DNA from: Streptomyces sp. MMG1121
Lineage (GTDB): Bacteria > Actinomycetota > Actinomycetes > Streptomycetales > Streptomycetaceae
Direction of reading: 5' to 3'
Assembly (NCBI RefSeq): GCF_001280015.1
Contig: NZ_LGDV01000263.1
Coordinates: 1-10,303, forward strand
Length of the DNA stretch: 10,303 nucleotides
Position numbers and translations under genes: made by a program. Shown here piece by piece: positions 1 through 4,936 of this stretch (positions are counted from its first letter, which is position 1; every line of letters starts with the position of its first letter). The notes beneath the pieces were generated by a model, which was not told the origin of the DNA, made no database searches, and saw nothing but the letters and a program-made list of their open reading frames with translations.

Positions 1-150
1 GGGCGGGATTCGGAGTGGAGGCGGCGGCCCCGGGCCGGCGGGCTACGGCCGGGGAGCCCAGGCGCTGGTGGGCGGCGTTCGGGAGGCCCGGCCCCGGGCC
101 GGCGGGGAACGGCCGGGGCGGACGGCTAGGCGTCGGCGGGCGGGGTTCGG
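1..150. repeat. Imperfect tandem repeat, ~69-bp unit, about 2.2 copies, cut by left edge
   Basis: A 13-bp phrase GGGCGGnnTTCGG recurs at 1-13, 70-82 and 138-150, giving a period of 68-69 bp. Inside each full unit is a 29-bp block (26-54 and 90-118) that matches at 27 of 29 positions: GGCCCCGGGCCGGCGGG, then CT or GA, then ACGGCCGGGG. The block is rich in dyads (CCGGC/GCCGG), so each unit could fold as a hairpin. It lies just past the stop codon of the minus-strand hydrolase and could serve as its terminator region. No convincing gene reads through it. Confidence 0.7.
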
Positions 151-170
151 TGGGGTTCCGTTGATGGGGC

Positions 171-1265
171 TCAGCCGGGCAGGGCAGCAAGCCAGTCGAG
201 CAGGATGCGGTTCGTCTCCTCGGGGCGCTCCTGCTGGACGAAGTGGCCGCAGCCGCCGAGGATGTGCGAGCCGAGGAGGCCGGGCAGGGTCTCGGGGTAC
301 GCCGTGACCGCGTCCGCCAGCCAGGCGAGCGAGGCGTCCAGGGCACCGCCGATGAACAGCGACGGCTGCGTGATCGGAGCGCCCGCGTAACCGGCCAGGT
401 CGGCCCAGTCCCGGTCCATGTTCCGGTAACGGTTCAGCGCCCCGGTCAGGCCCGTCCGCTCGAACTCCCCGGCCAGGACGTCCAGGTCGTACTCGCCCAG
501 CCAGGCAGGAGGCGGGCCCGCGGGGAAGCGTTCGCGCAGGGTGCCGCCCCGGCCGACGAAGTGCGGGTCGGGGGCGCCGGGTTCGGGCATGGTGTCCGCC
601 GACAGCGCCGCGTAGAAGCCCGCGAGCCAGCCACGGACGTCGGGCTCGATCTCCGACTCGGCCCGGCCGGGCCGCTGGAAGTACGAGACGTAGAACTCCT
701 CGGGCACCGAGGACTCTTCGGGCACCGAGGACTCCTCGGGCTCGGCACCGAGCTGCGCGTCTCCACTGCCGCCGCTGCCCTCACCGGCCGAACCGCTGTC
801 GTCGTCGCCACCGCTGCCGCCCAGTCGCGCGAAGACCTCGCTGGGGCGCGGGCCGCCGGGCGGGGTGTACGGCACGCCCAGCAGGCCCACGGCGCGGAAC
901 ACATCCGGCCTGGTCAGGGCTGACGTGGCGGCGATCGTCGCGCCCCAGTCATGCCCGACGACCACCGCGGACTCCTCCCCCAGGGCCTCCACCACGGCGA
1001 CGTTGTCCGCGACCAGGTCGAGCATCCGGTACGCGTCCACGGCCGCGGGCCTGGAGGAACGGCCGTAACCCCGGACGTCGACGGCTACGGCTCGGTAGCC
1101 GGCGGCGGCCAGGACCGGCAACTGGTGGCGCCAGGAGTACCAGGACTCCGGGAATCCGTGCACCAGGAGCACCAGCGGGCCGTGCCCCTGCTCCACGAGG
1201 TGAACGCGACCCGCCGGCGAGGGGACCAGGCGGTGGGTGAGGTCGGGGGCGGGCAGCTGGTGCAT
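171..1265 (-). CDS. Alpha/beta hydrolase, epoxide-hydrolase-like
   Basis: The 364-residue product has the alpha/beta-hydrolase fold in its epoxide hydrolase form. The oxyanion-hole motif HGFPE is at residues 36-40, and the nucleophile elbow GHDWG at 104-108 has Asp106 as nucleophile, as in epoxide hydrolases and dehalogenases rather than the Ser of esterases. Cap-domain signatures FQRPGRAE (Tyr195 just before) and RYRNMDRDW (Tyr280) match the two tyrosines that activate the epoxide. The probable acid is Asp310 and the base His341 (GCGHF). These features predict a soluble enzyme that hydrolyses an epoxide to a diol; the substrate is unknown and a haloalkane or ester cannot be excluded. Residues about 149-189 form a Gly/Ser/Asp/Glu-rich insertion absent from typical family members, including a repeated EESSVP. 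The ATG at 1265 was chosen because GGAG lies 5 nt upstream; the frame stays open much further but runs into a tRNA. Confidence 0.9.
   Translation of the reverse strand: MHQLPAPDLTHRLVPSPAGRVHLVEQGHGPLVLLVHGFPESWYSWRHQLPVLAAAGYRAVAVDVRGYGRSSRPAAVDAYRMLDLVADNVAVVEALGEESAVVVGHDWGATIAATSALTRPDVFRAVGLLGVPYTPPGGPRPSEVFARLGGSGGDDDSGSAGEGSGGSGDAQLGAEPEESSVPEESSVPEEFYVSYFQRPGRAESEIEPDVRGWLAGFYAALSADTMPEPGAPDPHFVGRGGTLRERFPAGPPPAWLGEYDLDVLAGEFERTGLTGALNRYRNMDRDWADLAGYAGAPITQPSLFIGGALDASLAWLADAVTAYPETLPGLLGSHILGGCGHFVQQERPEETNRILLDWLAALPG
691..744. repeat. Three 18-bp tandem repeats inside the hydrolase gene
   Basis: Units at 691-708, 709-726 and 727-744 follow the pattern GAGGACTCYTCGGGCACC with a few changes in the outer copies. 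The length is a multiple of three, so the repeat adds six residues (EESSVP) per copy to the acidic insertion and leaves the frame intact. Copy number probably varies between strains. Confidence 0.8.
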
Positions 1266-1270
1266 GGGGG

Positions 1271-1274
1271 CTCC
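1271..1274 (-). promoter_or_regulatory. Ribosome binding site of the hydrolase gene
   Basis: On the minus strand GGAG is followed by 5 nt (CCCCC) and the ATG at 1265. It decides the start, since the upstream in-frame candidate at 1481 has only a weak AGG in front of it. Confidence 0.6.
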
Positions 1275-1331
1275 AGGGGGTTGGGGTGGGTGACGTGGAC
1301 GGAGACGGCTGTGGCGCCTCCCGCGGCCGCT

Positions 1332-1482
1332 GAGCCGGTGGCCGCCGAGTCGGTGACCGCCGGGCCGCGGGATGCCGAGTCGACGGCCGCGCACCGCGCA
1401 CCCGCCGCACCGCGCACCCGCCGAGCCGGTGATCGCCGAGCCGGTCAAGGAAATGCCGCTGATCGCCGGGCCGACGATCATG
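1332..1482. repeat. Degenerate 15-bp minisatellite between the hydrolase gene and tRNA-Val(CAC)
   Basis: The gap from 1266 to 1628 holds no gene I can support. Much of it is built of 15-bp units close to GAGCCGGTGATCGCC: 1332-1346, 1347-1361, 1362-1376, 1377-1391, 1423-1437, 1438-1452, 1453-1467 and 1468-1482. In the middle is a perfect 16-bp tandem duplication (GCACCGCGCACCCGCC at 1391-1406 and 1407-1422), one base longer than the unit. A 15-bp unit is five codons, and on the minus strand it would read as G-S-A-(I/V)-T pentads, with the 16-bp unit breaking the frame. This could be a decayed repeat gene or a plain minisatellite. Confidence 0.65.
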
Positions 1483-1530
1483 GCGCCTGTCTCGATCGTC
1501 CTGTGGGCCGCCCGCCACGCACGAGCCTTG

Positions 1531-1545
1531 TTGCCGGTTCGGCAA
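1531..1545. promoter_or_regulatory. Perfect dyad TTGCCG-GTT-CGGCAA, possible operator
   Basis: Two 6-bp arms are separated by 3 bp in the otherwise gene-free stretch upstream of the hydrolase and downstream of the tRNA-Val terminator. The size and symmetry suit a dimeric repressor site, but no regulator gene is adjacent and no clear promoter was identified around it. Confidence 0.3.
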
Positions 1546-1626
1546 AACGCCCCTCCGCGGCCACCGCCCGCGGCCACCGCCCCTCCCCCTCGCCTCGCCC
1601 CTCCGCCGGGCACGGGCGCGCATACG

Positions 1627-1664
1627 CCAACGGCCCACCTGCTGTCTCGCAGATGGGCCGTTGG
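1627..1664 (-). terminator. Terminator of tRNA-Val(CAC)
   Basis: CCAACGGCCCA (1627-1637) pairs perfectly with TGGGCCGTTGG (1654-1664), an 11-bp stem. It begins 6 nt past the tRNA 3' end on the minus strand. No U-tract follows, as is common for Streptomyces terminators. Confidence 0.7.
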
Positions 1665-1670
1665 TCCGGG

Positions 1671-1742
1671 TGGGCGATACTGGGTTCGAACCAGTGACCT
1701 CTTCGGTGTGAACGAAGCGCTCTCCCACTGAGCTAATCGCCC
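1671..1742 (-). tRNA. tRNA-Val(CAC)
   Basis: The 72-nt cloverleaf has a GGGCGAT/ATCGCCC acceptor stem, D-arm GCTC/GAGC, anticodon stem CTTCG/CGAAG with loop TTCACAC (anticodon CAC, reading GUG), and T-arm with GGTTCGAACC. The discriminator base is A and CCA is not encoded. It is a solitary gene, and its D- and T-arms are close to those of the Val(GAC) genes further right. Confidence 0.97.
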
Positions 1743-1755
1743 GGGCACGGGAAGA

Positions 1756-1761
1756 ACATTA
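1756..1761 (-). promoter_or_regulatory. Possible -10 box for tRNA-Val(CAC)
   Basis: TAATGT on the minus strand lies 13 nt before the mature 5' end of the tRNA, which leaves room for a leader of about 6 nt. No convincing -35 box was found at the usual 16-18 bp distance. Confidence 0.35.
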
Positions 1762-1778
1762 CCCCATGTCAGGGGGTG

Positions 1779-1822
1779 CCTCCGACCGGGGGCGGGTTGG
1801 CGTGCGCCCGGAGCGACGGAGG
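1779..1822 (-). terminator. Possible terminator of the PGPGW membrane protein gene
   Basis: CCTCCG (1779-1784) and CGGAGG (1817-1822) enclose a second partial stem (CCGGG...CCCGG), giving an imperfect long hairpin directly after the stop codon at 1827. It would separate this gene from the tRNA downstream. Pairing is interrupted, so the call is tentative. Confidence 0.35.
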
Positions 1823-1826
1823 TGGC

Positions 1827-2303
1827 TCACTGGTCCTTGATCTTCCACGGCATGACAAGGCCGAACTTCCACAGGTAGATCCCGACCAGCACGGCCACGA
1901 TCACGAGCCCGATCGCGGTCAACGTGATGTTGCGCCGGCGCACCTTGGGGTCGAGGGCCCGCTGGGCCGCCTCGGTGACCTTGCGTTTGGTCCAGCGGAG
2001 CACGAGCTGGGCCCAGACGAACTCGGTCGCCCAGATCGCCATGCCGCCGAAGATCACCACCCAGCCGGGTCCCGGCAGCGGCAGCATGACGATGCCGGCG
2101 ACGACGACCGCGAGGCCCACCACGAAGACGCCGACCTGCCAGCTCAGGTGCAGGACCCGGCGGGCCTTGACGAATTCAGGCGCCCGGGAGCCGAGCCCGT
2201 CCCCGGCCTCCGGTCCGGCGTCCTGGCCCGTCGTCCGCCGGTCGGTGCGCGCCTCGTCCGCCGCCACGGCGACCTCGCCCGGTTCGTCACTCCCCGTATT
2301 CAT
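1827..2303 (-). CDS. PGPGW-motif transmembrane protein (TIGR02611-like)
   Basis: This 158-residue protein has a charged, probably cytoplasmic N-terminus (1-50). Hydrophobic segments lie at about 56-75 and 82-100, then a basic stretch (WTKRKVTEAAQRALDPKVRRR) and a last helix at about 127-146. The motif LPGPGW at 76-81, right after the first helix, is the signature of the PGPGW family (TIGR02611-type actinobacterial proteins). The molecular function is unknown in the literature I know. The ATG at 2303 is preferred over a GTG at 2336 because a TAGGGT -10 box ends 8 nt before it, which implies a leaderless or almost leaderless message; translation from 2336 would start upstream of that promoter. 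The gene diverges from ssgB and shares its control region. No enzymatic residues are apparent. Confidence 0.88.
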   Translation of the reverse strand: MNTGSDEPGEVAVAADEARTDRRTTGQDAGPEAGDGLGSRAPEFVKARRVLHLSWQVGVFVVGLAVVVAGIVMLPLPGPGWVVIFGGMAIWATEFVWAQLVLRWTKRKVTEAAQRALDPKVRRRNITLTAIGLVIVAVLVGIYLWKFGLVMPWKIKDQ

Positions 2304-2311
2304 ACAGACAA

Positions 2312-2317
2312 ACCCTA
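2312..2317 (-). promoter_or_regulatory. -10 box (TAGGGT) for the PGPGW gene, near-leaderless
   Basis: On the minus strand TAGGGT fits TANNNT and is separated from the ATG at 2303 by 8 nt, placing the transcript start at or next to the start codon. The -35 region (TTCAGT at 17 bp) is weak and is covered by the BldD-like box. Confidence 0.45.
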
Positions 2318-2321
2318 CCGG

Positions 2322-2337
2322 AGTGAATCCAGTCACT
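2322..2337. promoter_or_regulatory. Candidate BldD box between the PGPGW gene and ssgB
   Basis: AGTGA (2322-2326), 6 bp, TCACT (2333-2337) is a perfect 5-bp-arm dyad. It matches the published BldD consensus as I know it, AGTgA-(n)-TCACc, and ssgB is among the reported BldD targets in Streptomyces. The site lies 157 bp before the ssgB start and within the -35/-10 spacer of the divergent PGPGW promoter. BldD bound to c-di-GMP would repress sporulation genes during vegetative growth. Binding here is inferred. Confidence 0.6.
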
Positions 2338-2409
2338 GAAATGGTCGTAGATCCGGTACGAGTTCTCGGCCGGAAGAGTTACGTAAAGACACGCAAAACC
2401 CTCAGAGGG

Positions 2410-2433
2410 GTTTACAACGGCACCGTAGGTGGC
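2410..2433 (+). promoter_or_regulatory. Possible SigB/SigH-type promoter for ssgB
   Basis: GTTT (2410-2413), 14 bp, GGTGGC (2428-2433) loosely resembles the stress-sigma consensus GTTT-N14-17-GGGTAT. SigH dependence of ssgB is reported for S. coelicolor. The -10 fits poorly. A short dyad AAACCC(2396-2401)/GGGTTT(2408-2413) overlaps the -35. The assignment is weak. Confidence 0.28.
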
Positions 2434-2494
2434 ATGTCGATTTCGCCGACGTGCGAATCCCCGAGCGCACACTGAGCGAAAGGCCCTGGCGCTT

Positions 2495-2908
2495 ATGAAC
2501 ACCACGGTCAGCTGCGAGCTGCACCTGCGCCTCGTTGTGTCGAGCGAGTCCTCCCTGCCTGTCCCCGCAGGCCTGCGGTACGACACGGCCGACCCCTACG
2601 CCGTGCACGCCACCTTCCACACAGGAGCCGAGGAAACCGTCGAGTGGGTGTTCGCCCGCGACCTCCTCGCCGAGGGGCTGCACCGGCCCACCGGCACCGG
2701 CGACGTCCGCGTCTGGCCATCGCGCAGTCATGGCCAGGGCGTCGTGTGCATCGCCCTCAGCTCCCCGGAGGGGGAGGCCCTCCTCGAGGCCCCGGCGCGG
2801 GCCCTGGAGTCCTTCCTGAAGCGAACCGACGCCGCCGTGCCCCCCGGCACGGAACACCGGCACTTCGACCTGGATCAGGAGCTGTCGCACATCCTGGCGG
2901 AAAGCTAG
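2495..2908 (+). CDS. ssgB: Sporulation-specific cell division protein SsgB
   Basis: The product is 137 residues, the length I know for SsgB, and opens MNTTVSCELHLRLVVSSESS, which I recognise as the nearly invariant SsgB sequence. SsgA-like proteins (SALPs) occur only in sporulating actinomycetes. SsgB is recruited by SsgA to future septum sites in aerial hyphae, where it binds and positions FtsZ to start sporulation-specific division. It is cytoplasmic, with no signal peptide or membrane segment, and the C-terminus FDLDQELSHILAES is intact. The ATG at 2495 is chosen for family length; GAAAGG at 2478-2483 is a rather distant ribosome binding site (11 nt). The gene stands alone, diverging from the PGPGW gene, with a BldD-like box and a possible SigH-type promoter upstream. 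No lesions are seen. Confidence 0.97.
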   Translation: MNTTVSCELHLRLVVSSESSLPVPAGLRYDTADPYAVHATFHTGAEETVEWVFARDLLAEGLHRPTGTGDVRVWPSRSHGQGVVCIALSSPEGEALLEAPARALESFLKRTDAAVPPGTEHRHFDLDQELSHILAES

Positions 2909-3043
2909 GCAGCGGCCCTGAGAGCAGCCCGGCGCCGTCCACTCGGGGAGACGGCTCGGGCCAAGACAACCGCATACGGCACAGCCCGGCGCCGTCACCG
3001 TGAGCGTTCACGGGGCGGCGTCGGCCTGTGCCCGTCCGGCCCT

Positions 3044-3060
3044 CGCCCTGCCGGAGGGCG
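3044..3060 (+). terminator. Possible ssgB terminator hairpin
   Basis: CGCCCT (3044-3049) pairs with AGGGCG (3055-3060) across the loop GCCGG; a wobble and one more pair may extend it. It lies about 135 nt past the ssgB stop with no U-tract, so the role is uncertain. Confidence 0.3.
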
Positions 3061-3223
3061 GGCGGAGGACGGGTGGAGGACGGAACGCGGAAGGGGGTCG
3101 GGGAACCTCGTGGAGCGCGGAGGCGTTCTCCCGGCACACCGGAGTCGGACAGAGGCCGGTACGCCGGGCGCGGATGTCGCTACCATCGGCCAGCATCGGC
3201 GGGCGTCGCCCGACCCACAGGCC

Positions 3224-3229
3224 AGGGAG
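3224..3229 (+). promoter_or_regulatory. Ribosome binding site of the CGNR gene
   Basis: AGGGAG followed by 6 nt and GTG at 3236. This fixes the start; the in-frame ATG at 3110 has no such site and would add 42 residues of low-quality sequence. Confidence 0.65.
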
Positions 3230-3235
3230 CGAAAC

Positions 3236-3796
3236 GTGCTGATCACCCACGACACCCGGTGTGCCCTCGACACCGTGGTCGATCTGGTGAACACCGCGCC
3301 GGAGGACGGCGCGGCGGCGGACGGGCTGGCCGACCTCCCAGCCCTCGCTGATTTCGTACGAAAGCACGAAATCAGCGATGTCGGAGTGCTGACGGAGTTC
3401 GACCTCTCGGCGGTGCGCAGGATCCGGGGGCGTTTCGCGGCGATCTTCGCGGCTCCGGACCCCCGGTCCGCCGCCGGGTTGATCAACGAGCTGGTCGCCG
3501 CGGCCGGCACCACCCCGCGCCTGACGGACCACGACGGCTACGACTGGCATGTGCACTACTTCGCGCCCGGAGCCTCCGTGGCCGACCATCTCGCAGCCGA
3601 CTGCGGTATGGCGCTCGCCTTCTTCGTGGTGGCCGGGGAGCAGGAACGGCTGCGGCGCTGTGAGGCACCGGACTGCCGGCACGCCTTCGTCGACCTGTCC
3701 CGCAACCGCTCGCGCCGCTACTGCGACAGCCGCACCTGCGGAAACCGGCTGCACGTGGCCGCCTACCGGGCCCGGCGCAAGGAAGCGACGGGCTGA
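3236..3796 (+). CDS. CGNR zinc-finger protein (ABATE-type N-terminal domain)
   Basis: This 186-residue protein starts with GTG behind a good ribosome binding site. Residues 1-130 form the N-terminal domain of the ABATE/CGNR family, opening with the family-like LDTVVDLVNT at 11-20. The C-terminus is a treble-clef CGNR zinc finger: Cys142-x4-Cys147 and Cys163-x4-Cys168, the last Cys opening the motif CGNR (168-171), followed by a basic tail (AYRARRKE). Such proteins are thought to be stress-related transcription regulators that bind DNA through the finger; targets are unknown. The gene follows ssgB on the same strand after 327 bp and is probably transcribed separately. A perfect 13-bp-arm inverted repeat (3345-3378) lies inside the coding region at codons 37-48, with unusually high A+T. 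Confidence 0.92.
   Translation: MLITHDTRCALDTVVDLVNTAPEDGAAADGLADLPALADFVRKHEISDVGVLTEFDLSAVRRIRGRFAAIFAAPDPRSAAGLINELVAAAGTTPRLTDHDGYDWHVHYFAPGASVADHLAADCGMALAFFVVAGEQERLRRCEAPDCRHAFVDLSRNRSRRYCDSRTCGNRLHVAAYRARRKEATG
3345..3378. repeat. Perfect 13-bp inverted repeat inside the CGNR gene
   Basis: TCGCTGATTTCGT (3345-3357) and its exact complement ACGAAATCAGCGA (3366-3378) flank 8 nt. A 12-bp palindrome TTTCGTACGAAA (3352-3363) overlaps the left arm and loop. The codons involved encode about LADFVRKHEISD. The local base composition is well below the surrounding G+C. Confidence 0.9.
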
Positions 3797-3854
3797 CCGC
3801 GCGGCACCGGGGATCCCCGCGCGCACGCGCGACGCTCGGCTCGTCCGGGGGCGA

Positions 3855-3887
3855 CGTCGGTCCCGGCGGGTGGCGCCGGGACGGACG
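3855..3887. terminator. Bidirectional terminator between the CGNR gene and the small membrane protein gene
   Basis: GTCCCGGC (3860-3867) pairs with GCCGGGAC (3875-3882) across a 7-nt loop. After one G-G mismatch, CGTC (3855-3858) pairs with GACG (3884-3887). Nearer the CGNR stop is a second stem CGCGCGG/CCGCGCG (3798-3804/3817-3823) enclosing the palindrome CGGGGATCCCCG. The genes converge here, so one hairpin can serve both. Confidence 0.6.
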
Positions 3888-3895
3888 TGTACGGC

Positions 3896-4048
3896 TCACA
3901 GCAACAGCAGGTCGTGCAGCGCAGCCATGAGGAGCAGACACCCGATCACCGCAAGGAAGATCATCAGCGGTGGCTGGGATAGGGCGAAGAGGCATCCGCG
4001 CGGCTCGTCCTTCGGCGGCGCGGCCTCGCTCTGTGTCGTGTCCAGCAT
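3896..4048 (-). CDS. Small single-pass membrane protein, function unknown
   Basis: The predicted product is 50 residues from the ATG at 4048. The N-terminal half is polar (TTQSEAAPPKDEPRG). After a Cys-Leu-Phe linker, one strongly hydrophobic helix (PPLMIFLAVIGCLLLMAALH) ends in HDLLLL at the C-terminus. Nearly every codon ends in G or C and a TGA closes the frame, which supports real coding. Two earlier in-frame starts exist, ATG at 4063 and GTG at 4084; the latter would give 62 residues with an N-terminal CLSC. None of the three has a good ribosome binding site, so the start is uncertain. I do not recognise a family. The gene converges on the CGNR gene and shares a terminator with it. A tail-anchored or C-in small membrane regulator is possible, but there is no direct evidence. 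Confidence 0.6.
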   Translation of the reverse strand: MLDTTQSEAAPPKDEPRGCLFALSQPPLMIFLAVIGCLLLMAALHDLLLL

Positions 4049-4247
4049 CTCGCTGGAGATCATCGCGCAGGAGAGGCAGCGCACGCGATCTACATGCCAT
4101 CGATATGCGGGAGTTGCCGTATTTGGCGCCGTCCCGTCCGACTTGCTTCGGGTTGTGAACGGATCCGGACGCGCCCATGACGCACTGTGTCGTTTCGGTC
4201 CGGGCGGCCCGACGTGCCCTTATGCCGTCGCACCCGTCATGCGGCCG

Positions 4248-4691
4248 TCATATGCCGTGCTTCTTGAGGATGGCCTCGATGTCGCTGAAGTCCTCGGAGG
4301 AGCCGGTGGTCCGCGGGGCGGTGGCCGATCCGGTCGCCGACCGGGTCCCCGGGCCCAGTGAGGGCGCCGAGGCCGTCGGGGCCACGGCGTCGGTCCCGCC
4401 GCCACGTGCCGCTCTGCGCTCTTCGCGGGTGCCGCCGCGCCGGCGCTCGATCGCACGCGTGCCCGCGAAGAGGAGCCAGGCCGCGCCCAGCACCCCGAAG
4501 CCCGCCCAGGCGGTGGGGTGGAAGGCGGTGTCGGCGACCCAGCCGACGACCCCGGTCATCACCAGACCGACCGGCACCAGCGAGTACGCCGCGATGCGGG
4601 CCGCTGCCAGGAAACGCTTGCGGTAGGCCGTGACGACGGCGATGCCCAGGCCCGCCGCGGAGACGGCGGAACAGACGGTCTCGGCAATCAT
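4248..4691 (-). CDS. Three-helix integral membrane protein of unknown function
   Basis: The 147-residue protein starts at the ATG at 4691, fixed by a near-perfect AGGAGG 5 nt upstream. Three hydrophobic segments lie at about 4-22, 32-52 and 61-77, with RKR after the first and ERRR after the third. The C-terminal 65 residues are soluble: a basic patch (ERRRGGTREERRAA), then a low-complexity Ala/Thr/Ser/Gly linker, then the closing peptide SSEDFSDIEAILKKHGI (131-147), which looks like a short conserved helix. I do not recognise an enzyme motif. The pattern suggests a membrane anchor presenting a short interaction peptide in the cytoplasm. The gene diverges from the DsbA-like gene across 245 bp that contain no other gene. 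The upstream in-frame extension is rejected because of the ribosome binding site. Confidence 0.85.
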   Translation of the reverse strand: MIAETVCSAVSAAGLGIAVVTAYRKRFLAAARIAAYSLVPVGLVMTGVVGWVADTAFHPTAWAGFGVLGAAWLLFAGTRAIERRRGGTREERRAARGGGTDAVAPTASAPSLGPGTRSATGSATAPRTTGSSEDFSDIEAILKKHGI

Positions 4692-4696
4692 CCGGT

Positions 4697-4702
4697 CCTC
4701 CT
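4697..4702 (-). promoter_or_regulatory. Strong ribosome binding site of the three-helix membrane protein
   Basis: AGGAGG on the minus strand, then 5 nt (ACCGG) and ATG at 4691. It is the closest match to the anti-Shine-Dalgarno ideal in the window and rules out the longer in-frame version. Confidence 0.75.
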
Positions 4703-4936
4703 GGCGGGCTCGGTCGGGCGGAAGGCGGAACGCGGGGTGCGCGCCGGACGCGGCGCACCGGCGAGGCGCGCTTCGTCCCCTCCATCCTGCACCGCCCGGT
4801 CCCCGCGATGCCATGCCCCCGGCGGACATCAGGGACATCTCCGGGTCGCCTCCTCCTGGAGTGCCGTGCGGGCCCGGCGGAGCCGCCGTACCGTCCCGAT
4901 TGGGTCGGCCGGGTCCGGCCTGGAAGACTGGGCGGC

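Larger units (their letters stand above)
2909..3235. other. Intergenic stretch between ssgB and the CGNR gene
   Basis: No gene is supported in these 327 bp. A 15-bp direct repeat CAGCCCGGCGCCGTC occurs at 2925-2939 and 2982-2996, 57 bp apart. A hairpin CGCCCT/AGGGCG at 3044-3060 with a 5-nt loop could end ssgB transcription. TACCAT at 3181-3186 is a possible -10 box for the downstream gene, without a clear -35. Confidence 0.5.

Noticed and set aside
1266..1748. N-terminal extension of the hydrolase to 1748
   Set aside because: It would be translated through the tRNA-Val(CAC) gene and its terminator and through degenerate repeats. The ATG at 1265 has a proper ribosome binding site.
2402..2998. 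A 198-codon open frame opposite ssgB
   Set aside because: It is antisense to the certain ssgB gene and has no recognisable features.
3110..3235. Longer CGNR protein starting at an ATG at 3110
   Set aside because: The added 42 residues are low-quality sequence, and the GTG at 3236 has AGGGAG at the right distance and gives the family's usual N-terminus.
3808..3819. Palindrome CGGGGATCCCCG as an operator
   Set aside because: It lies just after the CGNR stop within a larger hairpin between convergent genes, so a terminator role is simpler.
4692..4936. A gene in the gap between the three-helix membrane protein and the DsbA-like gene
   Set aside because: Open frames here are only upstream extensions of the two flanking genes without start signals. 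It is a divergent promoter region, although I found no convincing promoter boxes.
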